Positions 1 through 7,507 of a stretch of 58,777 nt of DNA are shown here, piece by piece. Under the pieces are notes generated by a model, which did not search any database, was not told the DNA's origin, and worked only from the letters and a program-made list of their open reading frames with translations. The stretch spans positions 1 to 58,777 of the forward strand of contig JAFZWY010000023.1 in assembly GCA_017617125.1 (NCBI GenBank), in the 5' to 3' direction. The stretch comes from Bacteroidales bacterium (GTDB lineage: Bacteria; Bacteroidota; Bacteroidia; Bacteroidales; ML635J-15). A program made the position numbers and the translations under genes. Positions within the stretch are counted from its first letter, which is position 1; every line of letters starts with the position of its first letter.

Positions 1-352
1 CAAATACTACGAAGGTGTATTGGGTCTCAAGTGCTATGCTATCGAAGAAGTTGCAGACCAGAAGGTAAAGACTGCTTTCTTCAAGGTTGGACAGACAAAA
101 ATCGAACTTCTTGAACCTACAGCAGAAGACAGCACTGTTGCAAAGTTCATCGAAAACAGGGGCGAAGGCATACACCACATCGCTTTCTGCGTAAACGGCA
201 TCGAAAAGTGCCTCTCGGAAGTCGAACTCGCTGGTCTGCGTCTCATCGACAAGGCTCCTCGCAAGGGTGCCGAAGGCCTTAGCATCGCTTTCCTCCACCC
301 GAAGTCAACTTTCGGCGTACTTACTGAAATGTGCGAAAACAAAAACAAGTAA
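1..352 (+). CDS. mce: Methylmalonyl-CoA epimerase, 5' end missing
   Basis: The reading frame is open from base 2 and ends with TAA at 350-352, so the start codon lies outside the window. The visible 117 residues are the C-terminal part of a glyoxalase/VOC-fold protein: YYEGVLGLK near the start, the metal-ligand segment GIHHIAFCV, and a final FGVLTEMCE whose Glu is the usual last ligand and catalytic residue. In this family the enzyme interconverts (R)- and (S)-methylmalonyl-CoA in the cytoplasm. It lies 11 bases upstream of the decarboxylase carboxyltransferase gene, so the two are surely co-transcribed. Together with mutAB at 48275-52314 it links succinyl-CoA to propionyl-CoA. Confidence 0.93.
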   Translation, partial: KYYEGVLGLKCYAIEEVADQKVKTAFFKVGQTKIELLEPTAEDSTVAKFIENRGEGIHHIAFCVNGIEKCLSEVELAGLRLIDKAPRKGAEGLSIAFLHPKSTFGVLTEMCENKNK

Positions 353-363
353 ATAATCACAAG

Positions 364-1923
364 ATGGCTTTAGAAGAAAAAATTAAAAAATTGGTTGACA
401 TGCGTGCCGAAGCCCGTCTGGGCGGTGGCGAAAAGCGCATCGAATCACAGCATAAGAAGGGCAAATACACTGCCCGCGAAAGAATCAACATGCTCCTCGA
501 CGAAGGCAGCTTCGAAGAAATCGACATGTTTGTAACTCACAGATGCCACAACTTCGGTATCGAAAAGGAATCGTTCCTCGGCGACGGCGTTGTTACCGGC
601 TACGGAACAATAGGTGGCAGAATGGTTTATGTTTTCTCGCAGGACTTCACCGTAATGGGTGGTTCTCTGTCGGAAACTAACGCCAAGAAAATCTGCAAGG
701 TTATGGATATGGCTATGAAGGCTGGCGTTCCTATCATCGGCTTGAACGATAGCGGTGGCGCTCGTATTCAGGAAGGCGTTACCAGCCTTTCGGGCTACGC
801 TGAAATCTTCCAGCGCAACATCGAAGCATCGGGCGTAGTTCCACAATTGTCGGCTATCCTCGGTCCTTGCGCAGGTGGCGCAGTTTATTCGCCAGCTCTC
901 ACCGACTACATCATTATGTCGGAATCGAACAGCTATATGTTCGTTACCGGTCCTAAGGTTACCAAGACCGTTACTGGCGAAACAATCACCGAAAACGACC
1001 TCGGCGGTGCAATGGTTCACGCATCAAAGTCGGGTGTTGCTCACTTTGTAGCTCACGACGAAGAAGATGCAATCAACACATTGAAGAGACTTATCTCTTA
1101 CATGCCTCAGAACTACAAGGAACTCACTCCGCGCGTTGAATGCAACGACCCGATCGACAGAATGGAAGACGCATTGAACTCGATTCTTCCCGACAATCCA
1201 AACAAGCCTTACGATGTTAAGGACATCATCAAGTTGATTGTTGACAACGGAGAATTCGAAGAAGTTCACAAGGACTATGCAAAGAACATCGTTGTCGGTT
1301 TTGCCCGTTTCAACGGACAGTCGGTAGGTATTGTTGCCAACCAGCCGTCGTTCCTAGCAGGCTGCCTCGACATCGAGTCGTCACGCAAGGGCGCACGCTT
1401 CATCAGATTCTGCGACTGCTTCAATATTCCATTGGTAACTTTGGTTGACGTTCCGGGATTCATGCCTGGTAGTAATCAGGAATACGGCGGCATCATCACC
1501 AACGGTGCTAAGTTGATGTACGCATACGGCGAAGCTACTGTTCCGAAGGTAACCGTTACATTGCGCAAGTCGTACGGTGGTGCTCACGATGTTATGAGCT
1601 CGAAGCAGTTGAAGGGCGACTTCAACTACGCTTGGCCGTCAGCAGAAATCGCTGTAATGGGAGCATCGGGTGCTATCGAAGTTCTTTACGCAAAGGGCAT
1701 GAAGGAAATCGAAAATCCTGAAGAAAAAGCCAAATATGCAGCCGAAAAGGAAGCCGAATACAAGGAAGCATTTGCAAATCCTTATCAGGCAGCCAAGTAC
1801 GGATACATTGACGATGTAATTGAACCGCGTAACACTCGTTTCAGAATCATCCGCGCACTTGCAGCTTTGGCAACCAAGAAGGATACTCGTCCAAACAAGA
1901 AACATAATAATATTCCTCTATAA
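364..1923 (+). CDS. mmdA: Methylmalonyl-CoA decarboxylase alpha (carboxyltransferase) subunit
   Basis: The product has 519 residues and is an acyl-CoA carboxyltransferase of the PccB/MmdA type. ATG 364 was chosen because it gives the usual MALEEKI N-terminus; a frame extension back to 331 would overlap mce. Visible signatures are [10 protein letters not shown] near residue 127 and [13 protein letters not shown] in the N-terminal half, then [19 protein letters not shown] and [10 protein letters not shown] in the C-terminal half, which form the two crotonase-like folds. It transfers the carboxyl group of (S)-methylmalonyl-CoA to biotin on the carrier subunit at 2284. A propionyl-CoA carboxylase beta subunit looks similar, but the adjacent OadG-like and OadB-like membrane subunits favour the Na+-pumping decarboxylase. 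Confidence 0.93.
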   Translation: MALEEKIKKLVDMRAEARLGGGEKRIESQHKKGKYTARERINMLLDEGSFEEIDMFVTHRCHNFGIEKESFLGDGVVTGYGTIGGRMVYVFSQDFTVMGGSLSETNAKKICKVMDMAMKAGVPIIGLNDSGGARIQEGVTSLSGYAEIFQRNIEASGVVPQLSAILGPCAGGAVYSPALTDYIIMSESNSYMFVTGPKVTKTVTGETITENDLGGAMVHASKSGVAHFVAHDEEDAINTLKRLISYMPQNYKELTPRVECNDPIDRMEDALNSILPDNPNKPYDVKDIIKLIVDNGEFEEVHKDYAKNIVVGFARFNGQSVGIVANQPSFLAGCLDIESSRKGARFIRFCDCFNIPLVTLVDVPGFMPGSNQEYGGIITNGAKLMYAYGEATVPKVTVTLRKSYGGAHDVMSSKQLKGDFNYAWPSAEIAVMGASGAIEVLYAKGMKEIENPEEKAKYAAEKEAEYKEAFANPYQAAKYGYIDDVIEPRNTRFRIIRALAALATKKDTRPNKKHNNIPL

Positions 1924-1934
1924 ACCGTTTTGCC

Positions 1935-2279
1935 ATGAGTAACATGTTATTAGCAGTCAACGCAGAAAACTGGGGCTGGAACGACACTTGGGCATTGGTA
2001 GGAATATGTTTCTGCATAGTTTTGCTTATCATGGCTTTCTTCGTGATAGTCATGATGCTTTTCGGTGTTATTGCCAAGAAGGGCAAAAAGCAGGAAGCCA
2101 AGGTGGAAGCGCCAAAGCCTGCTGCTGAAGCAAAAGTTAGCGGTAAGGCTGACGATGCCGACTATGCAGCAATCGCTGTCGCTCTTCACCTATACTTCGG
2201 CGGCGAACACGACAAAGAATCCAATGTATTAACAATCAAGAATGTTTCACAGGTTTATTCCCCGTGGTTAAATAATTAA
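1935..2279 (+). CDS. OadG-family small membrane subunit of the decarboxylase (gamma/delta)
   Basis: The product has 114 residues. One membrane helix is visible at about residues 18-43 (WALVGICFCIVLLIMAFFVI), then a Lys-rich stop and an Ala/Pro/Lys linker, and a C-terminal part (DDADYAAIAVALHLYFGG) typical of Bacteroidota OadG-like subunits. In this family the subunit ties the carboxyltransferase to the membrane beta subunit and helps assembly. It starts 11 bases after mmdA and ends 4 bases before the biotin carrier gene. The sequence itself is weakly conserved, so the call rests partly on position and architecture. Confidence 0.82.
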   Translation: MSNMLLAVNAENWGWNDTWALVGICFCIVLLIMAFFVIVMMLFGVIAKKGKKQEAKVEAPKPAAEAKVSGKADDADYAAIAVALHLYFGGEHDKESNVLTIKNVSQVYSPWLNN

Positions 2280-2283
2280 GGAA

Positions 2284-2709
2284 ATGAAAAAGTACAATCT
2301 TACAATAGAAGGTAAAAAGTACGCTGTAGAAGTTGATGTAAACGACAACATTGCAAATGTAAAAGTCAACGACAAGTCGTACACAGTAGAAATTGAAAAG
2401 GAAAAGGAACCGCAGATAGCAAAGGTTGCAAAGCCAACTCCAAAGCCAGCCGCAGCTCCAGCACAGAAGCCCGCAGCACCTGCATCAGCAGCATCGGCAT
2501 CGGCTATCAAGGCTCCGTTGCCAGGCAATGTGGTTAAGATTTTGGTATCGGCAGGTCAGGCAGTTAAGCGTGGCGACACTCTGTTGGTAATGGAAGCCAT
2601 GAAGATGGAAAACAACATTATGGCAGAAAAGGACGGAACAGTAAAGGCAGTTTACGTAGAAGTTGGCAGAACTGTTGCTCTCGGCGATGCTCTTGTTGAA
2701 ATCGAATAA
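2284..2709 (+). CDS. mmdC: Biotin carboxyl carrier subunit of the decarboxylase
   Basis: The product has 141 residues in three parts: an N-terminal beta-rich region (residues 1-40), an Ala/Pro/Lys linker (about 45-75, low complexity) and a biotinyl-lipoyl domain with the EAMKMEN motif, where Lys107 is the predicted biotinylation site. The carrier accepts CO2 from the MmdA site and delivers it to the membrane beta subunit. AAGGA lies just upstream of the ATG, one of the few Shine-Dalgarno-like sequences in the window. The gene sits between the gamma-like and beta subunits in one operon. Confidence 0.93.
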   Translation: MKKYNLTIEGKKYAVEVDVNDNIANVKVNDKSYTVEIEKEKEPQIAKVAKPTPKPAAAPAQKPAAPASAASASAIKAPLPGNVVKILVSAGQAVKRGDTLLVMEAMKMENNIMAEKDGTVKAVYVEVGRTVALGDALVEIE

Positions 2710-2733
2710 CGAACCTTTAAAAGAAGAAAAATT

Positions 2734-4158
2734 ATGGATATTTTAAAGAAATGTCTGCTTGTAGGGTTCGTATTCCTACTGTCGATGCTGACTTCTCCGA
2801 AGATCTTTGCTGTTGAAACCAACGACAGCATAGCAAAGGAAGAAGTATCGGCAACCACGGGAGCAACCCAGAGTGCAGATTCGGTTGCAGCAAAAACCTG
2901 CACCGACAATAAACAAATAGAAGAAAATGGCGAAACAGAGGAAACCATAGCCGAAGCGGAAGACAACTCCGCATGGGGCAAAATCGTAAAGTTCTGCAAA
3001 ACTAGCGGTATTGCAGGTTTGGGCGAAAACTGGAAAGCCATCATAATGCTACTCATAAGCTGTCTGCTCATTTACCTTGCAATAGCAAAACAGTACGAAC
3101 CATTGTTACTCCTCCCTATTGCTTTCGGTATGTTGCTATCGAACTTGCCTGGTGCCGAAATGTACCACAGCGAACTTTGGTCGGCATTCCTCGACGAGAA
3201 CAGCCCAAGCTACCACAGCTACGGCACAATTCTGAAGGAAGGCGGTATGTTGGACATCATCTATATGGGCGTTAAGTTAGGTCTTTACCCATGCTTAATA
3301 TTTATAGGTATAGGTGCAATGACTGATTTCGGTCCGCTGATTGCAAATCCGAAGAGCCTTCTGCTCGGTGCAGCCGCACAGTTTGGTATTTTCATTACCT
3401 TCCTTTGCGCTGTAGCAATAGGTTTCGCACCAAACGAAGCTGGTTCAATAGGCATTATCGGTGGTGCTGATGGTCCTACCGCAATCTTCCTCACATCGAA
3501 ACTTGCTCCGGATTTGCTCGGTCCTATCGCAATCGCTGCATACTCCTACATGGCTTTGATTCCTGTAATCCAGCCGCCTATCATGAAGGCTCTCACCACA
3601 AAGAAGGAACGCCAGATTACCATGAAGCAGCTCAGAGATGTAAGCAAGAAGGAAAAAATCGTTTTCCCAATTGTCATCACTATGATTGCAGTTCTCATCG
3701 TTCCATCTGCAGCTTCGCTTATCGGATGCTTGATGTTCGGCAACTTGTTGAAGGAATGCGGTGTAACCGAAAGACTTAGCAAGACCGTTCAGAACGAACT
3801 AATGAATATTGTTACTGTATTCCTCGGCATTTCGGTTGGAGCAACAGCAGTAGCAGGTTCATTCCTCACACTCAAGACCATCGAAATTGTTATCATCGGT
3901 GTTGTTGCATTCAGCTTCAGTACTGCTGGCGGTGTCTTGATGGCTAAGTTCATGAACCTCTTCCTCAAGGAAAAGATCAATCCTCTTATCGGTTCGGCAG
4001 GCGTTTCGGCAGTGCCAATGGCAGCCCGCGTTTCGCAGACCGTAGGTCAGAAGGAAAACCCAAGCAACTTCCTGCTCATGCACGCAATGGGTCCGAATGT
4101 TGCCGGCGTATTAGGCTCAGCAATCGCAGCAGGTCTGCTGTTGAGCTTCCTCGGATAA
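2734..4158 (+). CDS. mmdB: Na+-translocating decarboxylase beta subunit with N-terminal extension
   Basis: The product has 474 residues and is an OadB/GcdB/MmdB family protein. It decarboxylates carboxybiotin and exports Na+. The hallmark [10 protein letters not shown] segment is present near residue 245, and the second repeat carries [13 protein letters not shown]. From about residue 95 on it is a normal multi-helix beta subunit. Before that lies an addition of about 85 residues: a signal-peptide-like hydrophobic stretch (residues 5-26) and an acidic, Ala/Thr/Glu-rich linker. From memory, many relatives are about 410-435 residues and begin directly with the first helix. A later start is possible, but no ATG lies near residue 90. 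This is the last gene of the operon, followed by a strong terminator. Confidence 0.9.
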   Translation: MDILKKCLLVGFVFLLSMLTSPKIFAVETNDSIAKEEVSATTGATQSADSVAAKTCTDNKQIEENGETEETIAEAEDNSAWGKIVKFCKTSGIAGLGENWKAIIMLLISCLLIYLAIAKQYEPLLLLPIAFGMLLSNLPGAEMYHSELWSAFLDENSPSYHSYGTILKEGGMLDIIYMGVKLGLYPCLIFIGIGAMTDFGPLIANPKSLLLGAAAQFGIFITFLCAVAIGFAPNEAGSIGIIGGADGPTAIFLTSKLAPDLLGPIAIAAYSYMALIPVIQPPIMKALTTKKERQITMKQLRDVSKKEKIVFPIVITMIAVLIVPSAASLIGCLMFGNLLKECGVTERLSKTVQNELMNIVTVFLGISVGATAVAGSFLTLKTIEIVIIGVVAFSFSTAGGVLMAKFMNLFLKEKINPLIGSAGVSAVPMAARVSQTVGQKENPSNFLLMHAMGPNVAGVLGSAIAAGLLLSFLG

Positions 4159-4172
4159 TGGAATTTGACAAT

Positions 4173-4209
4173 AAAAAAATAGGGACATTTCGATGTCCCT
4201 ATTTTTTTT
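4173..4209. terminator. Bidirectional rho-independent terminator
   Basis: Perfect stem of 16 pairs: A-tract plus TAGGGACAT, loop TTCG, then ATGTCCCTA plus T-tract. Flanking A and T runs let it work on both strands. It serves the decarboxylase operon (plus) and the graspetide operon (minus), which converge here. Confidence 0.93.
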
Positions 4210-4224
4210 GTATCTTATCAGAAC

Positions 4225-5214
4225 CTAACGTTCTTTCTTTGCCAAGTTCTCGGCTATTACCCTGGATATGTCAAATTCAGTTACTATTTCTATCCAAAGC
4301 CATTGTCCATTGGGATTGCACTCCAGGAAAACATATTTATCGTCTGGAGTAACAATAAAGTCGAAGCAACCGAAATTCAGTTTCATACGCTTCAAGAATT
4401 GACGACAGAAATCGGCAACAGACTCTGGAATTTCCACAATCTCGTGCTTTAGGTCGTGCTCGTAACCTTGACGCCAGTCAATTTTACCAGTATCTTCCGA
4501 TTGCAACTGCGAGTCTATTTTGCAGGCAATCACATCGTCGCACACGACCGTAATACGCAGTTCGTACTTCTTGTCAATATAGTTCTGGACAAAGCTTACA
4601 GTCTGCGAAAAAGCCTCGTCGGGCTGATTTTCGAGGTCGCTGCTCTTGATGCGCTGGGAGAAAAACACATATTCCTTGTCGCCACCGAGGAAAAGTCCGC
4701 TATCGACAATCGACTTCAGTGAAATGTATTCGTACTTGCGTGCAAAATTAAGAATCTGCTCTCTGGTATTTGCGAAGCAGGTGTCGGGAGTTGGCATTCC
4801 GAGAGAACGCGCTACCTGCAACTGCAGCATCTTCGAATCGGCGGGACGATCCTCCACAATGCTACCAATGGAAAAAATGTCCTTGGTGTAATAGCGTAAA
4901 AAAGCGAGAAAACCGCGAGCCTCATCAAGGTTATGGCGGTTTATCTCGTCATGTTCGTTAACCACCGGCAACTCCGACGGAATCAAGGCGCGACGATCCC
5001 ATATCGCCGTAATCTCATGTCCGAAAAGTTGCAGGTCGTTCTTTATGTTTCTTATACGGAAATCGACACCTCTGTCATCGCACCACCATTCGAACTCGTA
5101 ATCGGTAAGAATACATTCGGTGTTAAGCCTGAACACAGGGACATTCCATTCGTTCAGGTACTTGATGACGTTGGTAGGATGAGTGTCCTCCTTATTTGTG
5201 TAAATAAGAATCAT
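4225..5214 (-). CDS. ATP-grasp peptide ligase of the MvdC/MvdD (graspetide) type
   Basis: The product has 329 residues and the layout of RiPP-modifying ATP-grasp enzymes. It has an N-terminal Rossmann-like domain (MILIYTNKEDTHPTNVIKYL; FRLNTE), a middle region with WDRRALIPSELP, the central ATP-grasp part (DKKYELRITVV; CKIDSQ) and the C-terminal catalytic block FGCFDFIVTPDDKY followed by FLECNPNGQW, which supplies the Asp, Glu and Asn metal ligands. Enzymes of this group join side chains of Ser, Thr or Lys to Asp or Glu in a precursor peptide (omega-esters or omega-amides). It starts 9 bases after the small gene at 5224-5472, which looks like its precursor. No SPASM protein, transporter or protease is adjacent. 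The exact subfamily cannot be assigned by eye. Confidence 0.87.
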   Translation of the reverse strand: MILIYTNKEDTHPTNVIKYLNEWNVPVFRLNTECILTDYEFEWWCDDRGVDFRIRNIKNDLQLFGHEITAIWDRRALIPSELPVVNEHDEINRHNLDEARGFLAFLRYYTKDIFSIGSIVEDRPADSKMLQLQVARSLGMPTPDTCFANTREQILNFARKYEYISLKSIVDSGLFLGGDKEYVFFSQRIKSSDLENQPDEAFSQTVSFVQNYIDKKYELRITVVCDDVIACKIDSQLQSEDTGKIDWRQGYEHDLKHEIVEIPESVADFCRQFLKRMKLNFGCFDFIVTPDDKYVFLECNPNGQWLWIEIVTEFDISRVIAENLAKKER

Positions 5215-5223
5215 CTCTCGCGA

Positions 5224-5472
5224 CTAGAACCACATGTGACGGTTGTTCTTGGTGTCGTCGATTTCGTTCTTTGCATCAACGCCTACATACTCACCGCCCT
5301 TGTGTGTACTCGGGTGACGAAGGCTGCGGGTGCTGGTGATTGTCATTTCATAAGTTACCTGATTTGCATCGTCGTATGAGAATTCGGTTGGAACATACTC
5401 CATAATGTCGGTTGGAACCACGAAATTCATCAACAATGGCATTATCTGACTATTTTGATTATATGCTTTCAT
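5224..5472 (-). CDS. Candidate graspetide precursor peptide
   Basis: The product has 82 residues and no recognised domain. It sits 9 bases upstream of the ATP-grasp ligase in the same operon, the usual place for a precursor. Residues 1-40 are leader-like, with a hydrophobic MPLLMNFVVP stretch then DIMEYVPTEFSYDD. The C-terminal third is polar: Thr, Ser and Lys cluster first (TSTRSLRHPSTHK) and Asp and Glu follow (EYVGVDAKNEIDD). That order of donors before acceptors matches known graspetide cores such as microviridin, which is established for the class. Where the core starts and which residues are linked is inference. There is no double-Gly leader cut site and no signal peptide. Confidence 0.7.
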   Translation of the reverse strand: MKAYNQNSQIMPLLMNFVVPTDIMEYVPTEFSYDDANQVTYEMTITSTRSLRHPSTHKGGEYVGVDAKNEIDDTKNNRHMWF

Positions 5473-5483
5473 ACCAATAACTT

Positions 5484-5942
5484 TTAATTTTTGTAATCCT
5501 CATCTTCAATAACCTCGTCGAAGTTGCTGTCGCTTCCTTCAATCTTTATGCTACGGTCGTTCTGTGCAATGATTGCAATGTCGAGAACCATGCGTTCGAG
5601 TGAAAAACCAAGGGCTTCGCAAACGAACTTAAGCACTTTAACTTCCGATTCCTTGAGAATCTTGTCTGACAAAGCAACAAGGATACAGCCGTCCATGATG
5701 CAGTGCTTGTCGCCAAGGTTTTCAACCGAAGCACCAACTTCCTTAATGTACTTTTCAATGTCAACGTGCTGCTGGATGTTGTTTTCCTCAGCAATAAACT
5801 TTTCAACTTCTACCATGTCAAGCTCCAAGTCGGCAGCCTGTTCCTTGATAGTGTCGAGTTCTACCTGTTCAATGATGCCATCGGCCCTCAATGTAGCCAT
5901 TGTCAAGGCAACGAATTGTTTCGTAAATTTGGTGTTATCCAT
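5484..5942 (-). CDS. TerB-like helical protein, first gene of the graspetide operon
   Basis: The product has 152 residues and is almost entirely helical and acidic (about pI 4 by composition), with the pattern of TerB-type proteins (TMATLRADGIIEQVELDTI; DGCILVALSDKILKESEVKVL). ATG 5942 (MDNTKFTKQF) was preferred over an upstream frame extension because it begins the conserved part and lies about 31 bases after a good promoter. It has no signal peptide, so it is cytoplasmic. TerB domains are linked to tellurite or stress responses and probably bind metals, but the role here is unknown. The gene is 11 bases upstream of the precursor, so it may regulate, bind or give immunity to the peptide; this is inference. 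Confidence 0.72.
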   Translation of the reverse strand: MDNTKFTKQFVALTMATLRADGIIEQVELDTIKEQAADLELDMVEVEKFIAEENNIQQHVDIEKYIKEVGASVENLGDKHCIMDGCILVALSDKILKESEVKVLKFVCEALGFSLERMVLDIAIIAQNDRSIKIEGSDSNFDEVIEDEDYKN

Positions 5943-5979
5943 AAAATTTGTTTTTAATATTCTGCGCAAAATTGCAATG

Positions 5980-6009
5980 CAAATATACAACTAATAATAA
6001 CGCGGACAA
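5980..6009 (-). promoter_or_regulatory. Promoter of the TerB-graspetide operon
   Basis: On the minus strand: TTG at 6009-6007, 19 bases, TATATTTG at 5987-5980. This fits the Bacteroidota -33/-7 consensus exactly. The predicted start of transcription is near 5973, about 30 bases before the ATG at 5942. Confidence 0.75.
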
Positions 6010-6050
6010 CGATGATGCAAGTTTTTTTTGGCTAAAAGTCGAACAGGAGA

Positions 6051-6107
6051 GCTGTCAGCCTGTCAGACTGTTAGCCTGTCAGACCGTTAGACTTTCTAGC
6101 CTTTTAG
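6051..6107. repeat. Degenerate 8-bp tandem repeat
   Basis: Seven consecutive units close to nCTGTyAG (GCTGTCAG, CCTGTCAG, ACTGTTAG, CCTGTCAG, ACCGTTAG, ACTTTCTAG, CCTTTTAG) lie between the divergent graspetide operon and the nucleotidyltransferase gene. One unit has nine bases. Function unknown. Confidence 0.8.
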
Positions 6108-6139
6108 CCCACAAATATCAGTATATCGCAAATTAATTT

Positions 6140-6147
6140 TATTTTTG
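6140..6147 (+). promoter_or_regulatory. -7 box upstream of the nucleotidyltransferase
   Basis: TATTTTTG matches TAnnTTTG and lies 18 bases before the ATG at 6166. A clear TTG at the expected -33 position is not visible. Confidence 0.5.
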
Positions 6148-6165
6148 TGCCAAATTCATATCGTC

Positions 6166-6882
6166 ATGAAAGCAATGATTTTTGCCGCCGGACTCGGCAC
6201 ACGTCTCGCACCGCTCACCGACACCATGCCCAAAGCAATGGTTCCAATCAACGGCAAGCCGATGATTCAGCACCAGATTGAAAAACTTCGCAGCTTCGGC
6301 TTCGACTATATTGTTGTGAATGTACACCATTTTGCCGACCAGATTATCGACTTTGTGAAAAGCAATGATTTCGGCGTGCAGATAGAGATTTCCGACGAAC
6401 GAGAACTTCTGCTAAATACTGGCGGAGGACTCAAAAACGTAAAAAAGTTCTTCAATGATGGTGACAATTTCCTAATTCACAACGTCGATATTTTCTCCGA
6501 CCTGAACCTCAAAGACCTCTACAACTATCATTGTACGACAAAAAATGTCGCAACTCTTGCAGTAATGCACCGCGAAAGCTCAAAACATCTGCTTTTCGAT
6601 GAAGAAAACCGCCTTTGCGGCTGGCGTGACCTCAAAAACGACAAGTCGATAATAACAATTGAGCGCGACAGCTATAACGAAATGGCTTTCAGCGGAATAT
6701 ATGTATGCAACTACAAGATTTTCGACTTAATAGACAACACAGGCTCCTTCCCTATCATCCCCGAACTGCTGAAAATATCAAAACAGCACCGCATTGGCGG
6801 ATACATTCACGACAACAACAAGGTTCTTGATGTTGGCAAAATAGACGTGATAAGAAAAATAGAATCGGAAGGAATACGGTAA
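6166..6882 (+). CDS. Sugar-1-phosphate nucleotidyltransferase (MurU/RmlA-like)
   Basis: The product has 238 residues and is a GT-A fold nucleotidyltransferase. The N-terminal signature FAAGLGTRLAPLTDTMPKAM contains the nucleotide-binding loop and the following Lys; NVDIFSDL holds the metal-binding Asp. ATG 6166 was chosen because MKAMIFAAG starts the domain at once; a frame extension to 6145 adds nothing conserved. Small enzymes of this size activate a sugar phosphate to its NDP-sugar, for example MurNAc-1-phosphate with UTP in cell-wall recycling, but hexose and heptose enzymes look alike. No hexapeptide acetyltransferase tail is present. The gene stands alone; the next gene is on the other strand. 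Confidence 0.85.
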   Translation: MKAMIFAAGLGTRLAPLTDTMPKAMVPINGKPMIQHQIEKLRSFGFDYIVVNVHHFADQIIDFVKSNDFGVQIEISDERELLLNTGGGLKNVKKFFNDGDNFLIHNVDIFSDLNLKDLYNYHCTTKNVATLAVMHRESSKHLLFDEENRLCGWRDLKNDKSIITIERDSYNEMAFSGIYVCNYKIFDLIDNTGSFPIIPELLKISKQHRIGGYIHDNNKVLDVGKIDVIRKIESEGIR

Positions 6883-6883
6883 A

Positions 6884-7495
6884 TTACACCAAATGCCGCA
6901 TTATTGCGGTCCTTACAAGCGCTGCGGTATTTCCGCAACCGAGTTTGCTCCTAAGACATTTCGTATAGCTGTGCACTGTCTCGAAAGCCAGGCACAATTT
7001 ATCGGAAATCTCCTTAATCGTGTATCCTTCCACCATTAATTGGAGTATCTCACGCTCGCGCATAGTAAGTGTTGGCGGAACTTCGGAATCATCTTCTACA
7101 AGAGCAGCTGCCTCCCCACATATATACGATTCAGACTCAGCCACCTTTCTAATTCCTTCCAGCAGTTCGTCCATACCCGTACTTTTCAAGATATATCCAT
7201 GAGCACCGCCATGCATAGCACGTTGTATCACTGCCGACTCGGCAAAACTTGTACAAATAATGAATCGCGACGATGGACTAATAGCCGCCAAACGAGGAAT
7301 AGCATCAATACCATCACCATCGGGCAAAGCTACATCAAGGAGTAGCACCTGTGGCTTGTGAACTTCGACCAAATGTTCTGCCTCGGACAATGTGCAGGCA
7401 ATGTCCAAAACTTTCACATCTTCGGTTTCGTCGATTAGCTTCGACAGACCCTCAGCAACTACCCGATGATCATCAACTATTAGTACACTTATCAT
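6884..7495 (-). CDS. NarL/FixJ-type response regulator
   Basis: The product has 203 residues. The receiver domain has Asp8/Asp9, phospho-acceptor Asp54 in LLLDVALPDG and the conserved Lys near residue 104 (ILKSTG). The C-terminal LuxR-type helix-turn-helix (LTMREREILQLMVEGYTIKEI) binds DNA. ATG 7495 was chosen; a TTG two codons upstream (7501) is also possible. It is the second gene of an operon with the histidine kinase at 7508. A GC-rich palindrome in front of that kinase (9472-9485) is a plausible target. Confidence 0.93.
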   Translation of the reverse strand: MISVLIVDDHRVVAEGLSKLIDETEDVKVLDIACTLSEAEHLVEVHKPQVLLLDVALPDGDGIDAIPRLAAISPSSRFIICTSFAESAVIQRAMHGGAHGYILKSTGMDELLEGIRKVAESESYICGEAAALVEDDSEVPPTLTMREREILQLMVEGYTIKEISDKLCLAFETVHSYTKCLRSKLGCGNTAALVRTAIMRHLV

Positions 7496-7507
7496 CCCCA
7501 ACTAAAA

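Noticed and set aside
364..1923. Propionyl-CoA carboxylase beta subunit
   Set aside because: No biotin carboxylase subunit gene is in the operon, while OadG- and OadB-like membrane subunits are, which fits a decarboxylase.
4158..4352. A 64-codon frame after the decarboxylase operon
   Set aside because: It runs through the bidirectional terminator and the 3' end of the ATP-grasp gene.
5948..6136. A 62-codon frame across the octamer array
   Set aside because: Its translation follows the repeat, and it overlaps the promoter of the graspetide operon.
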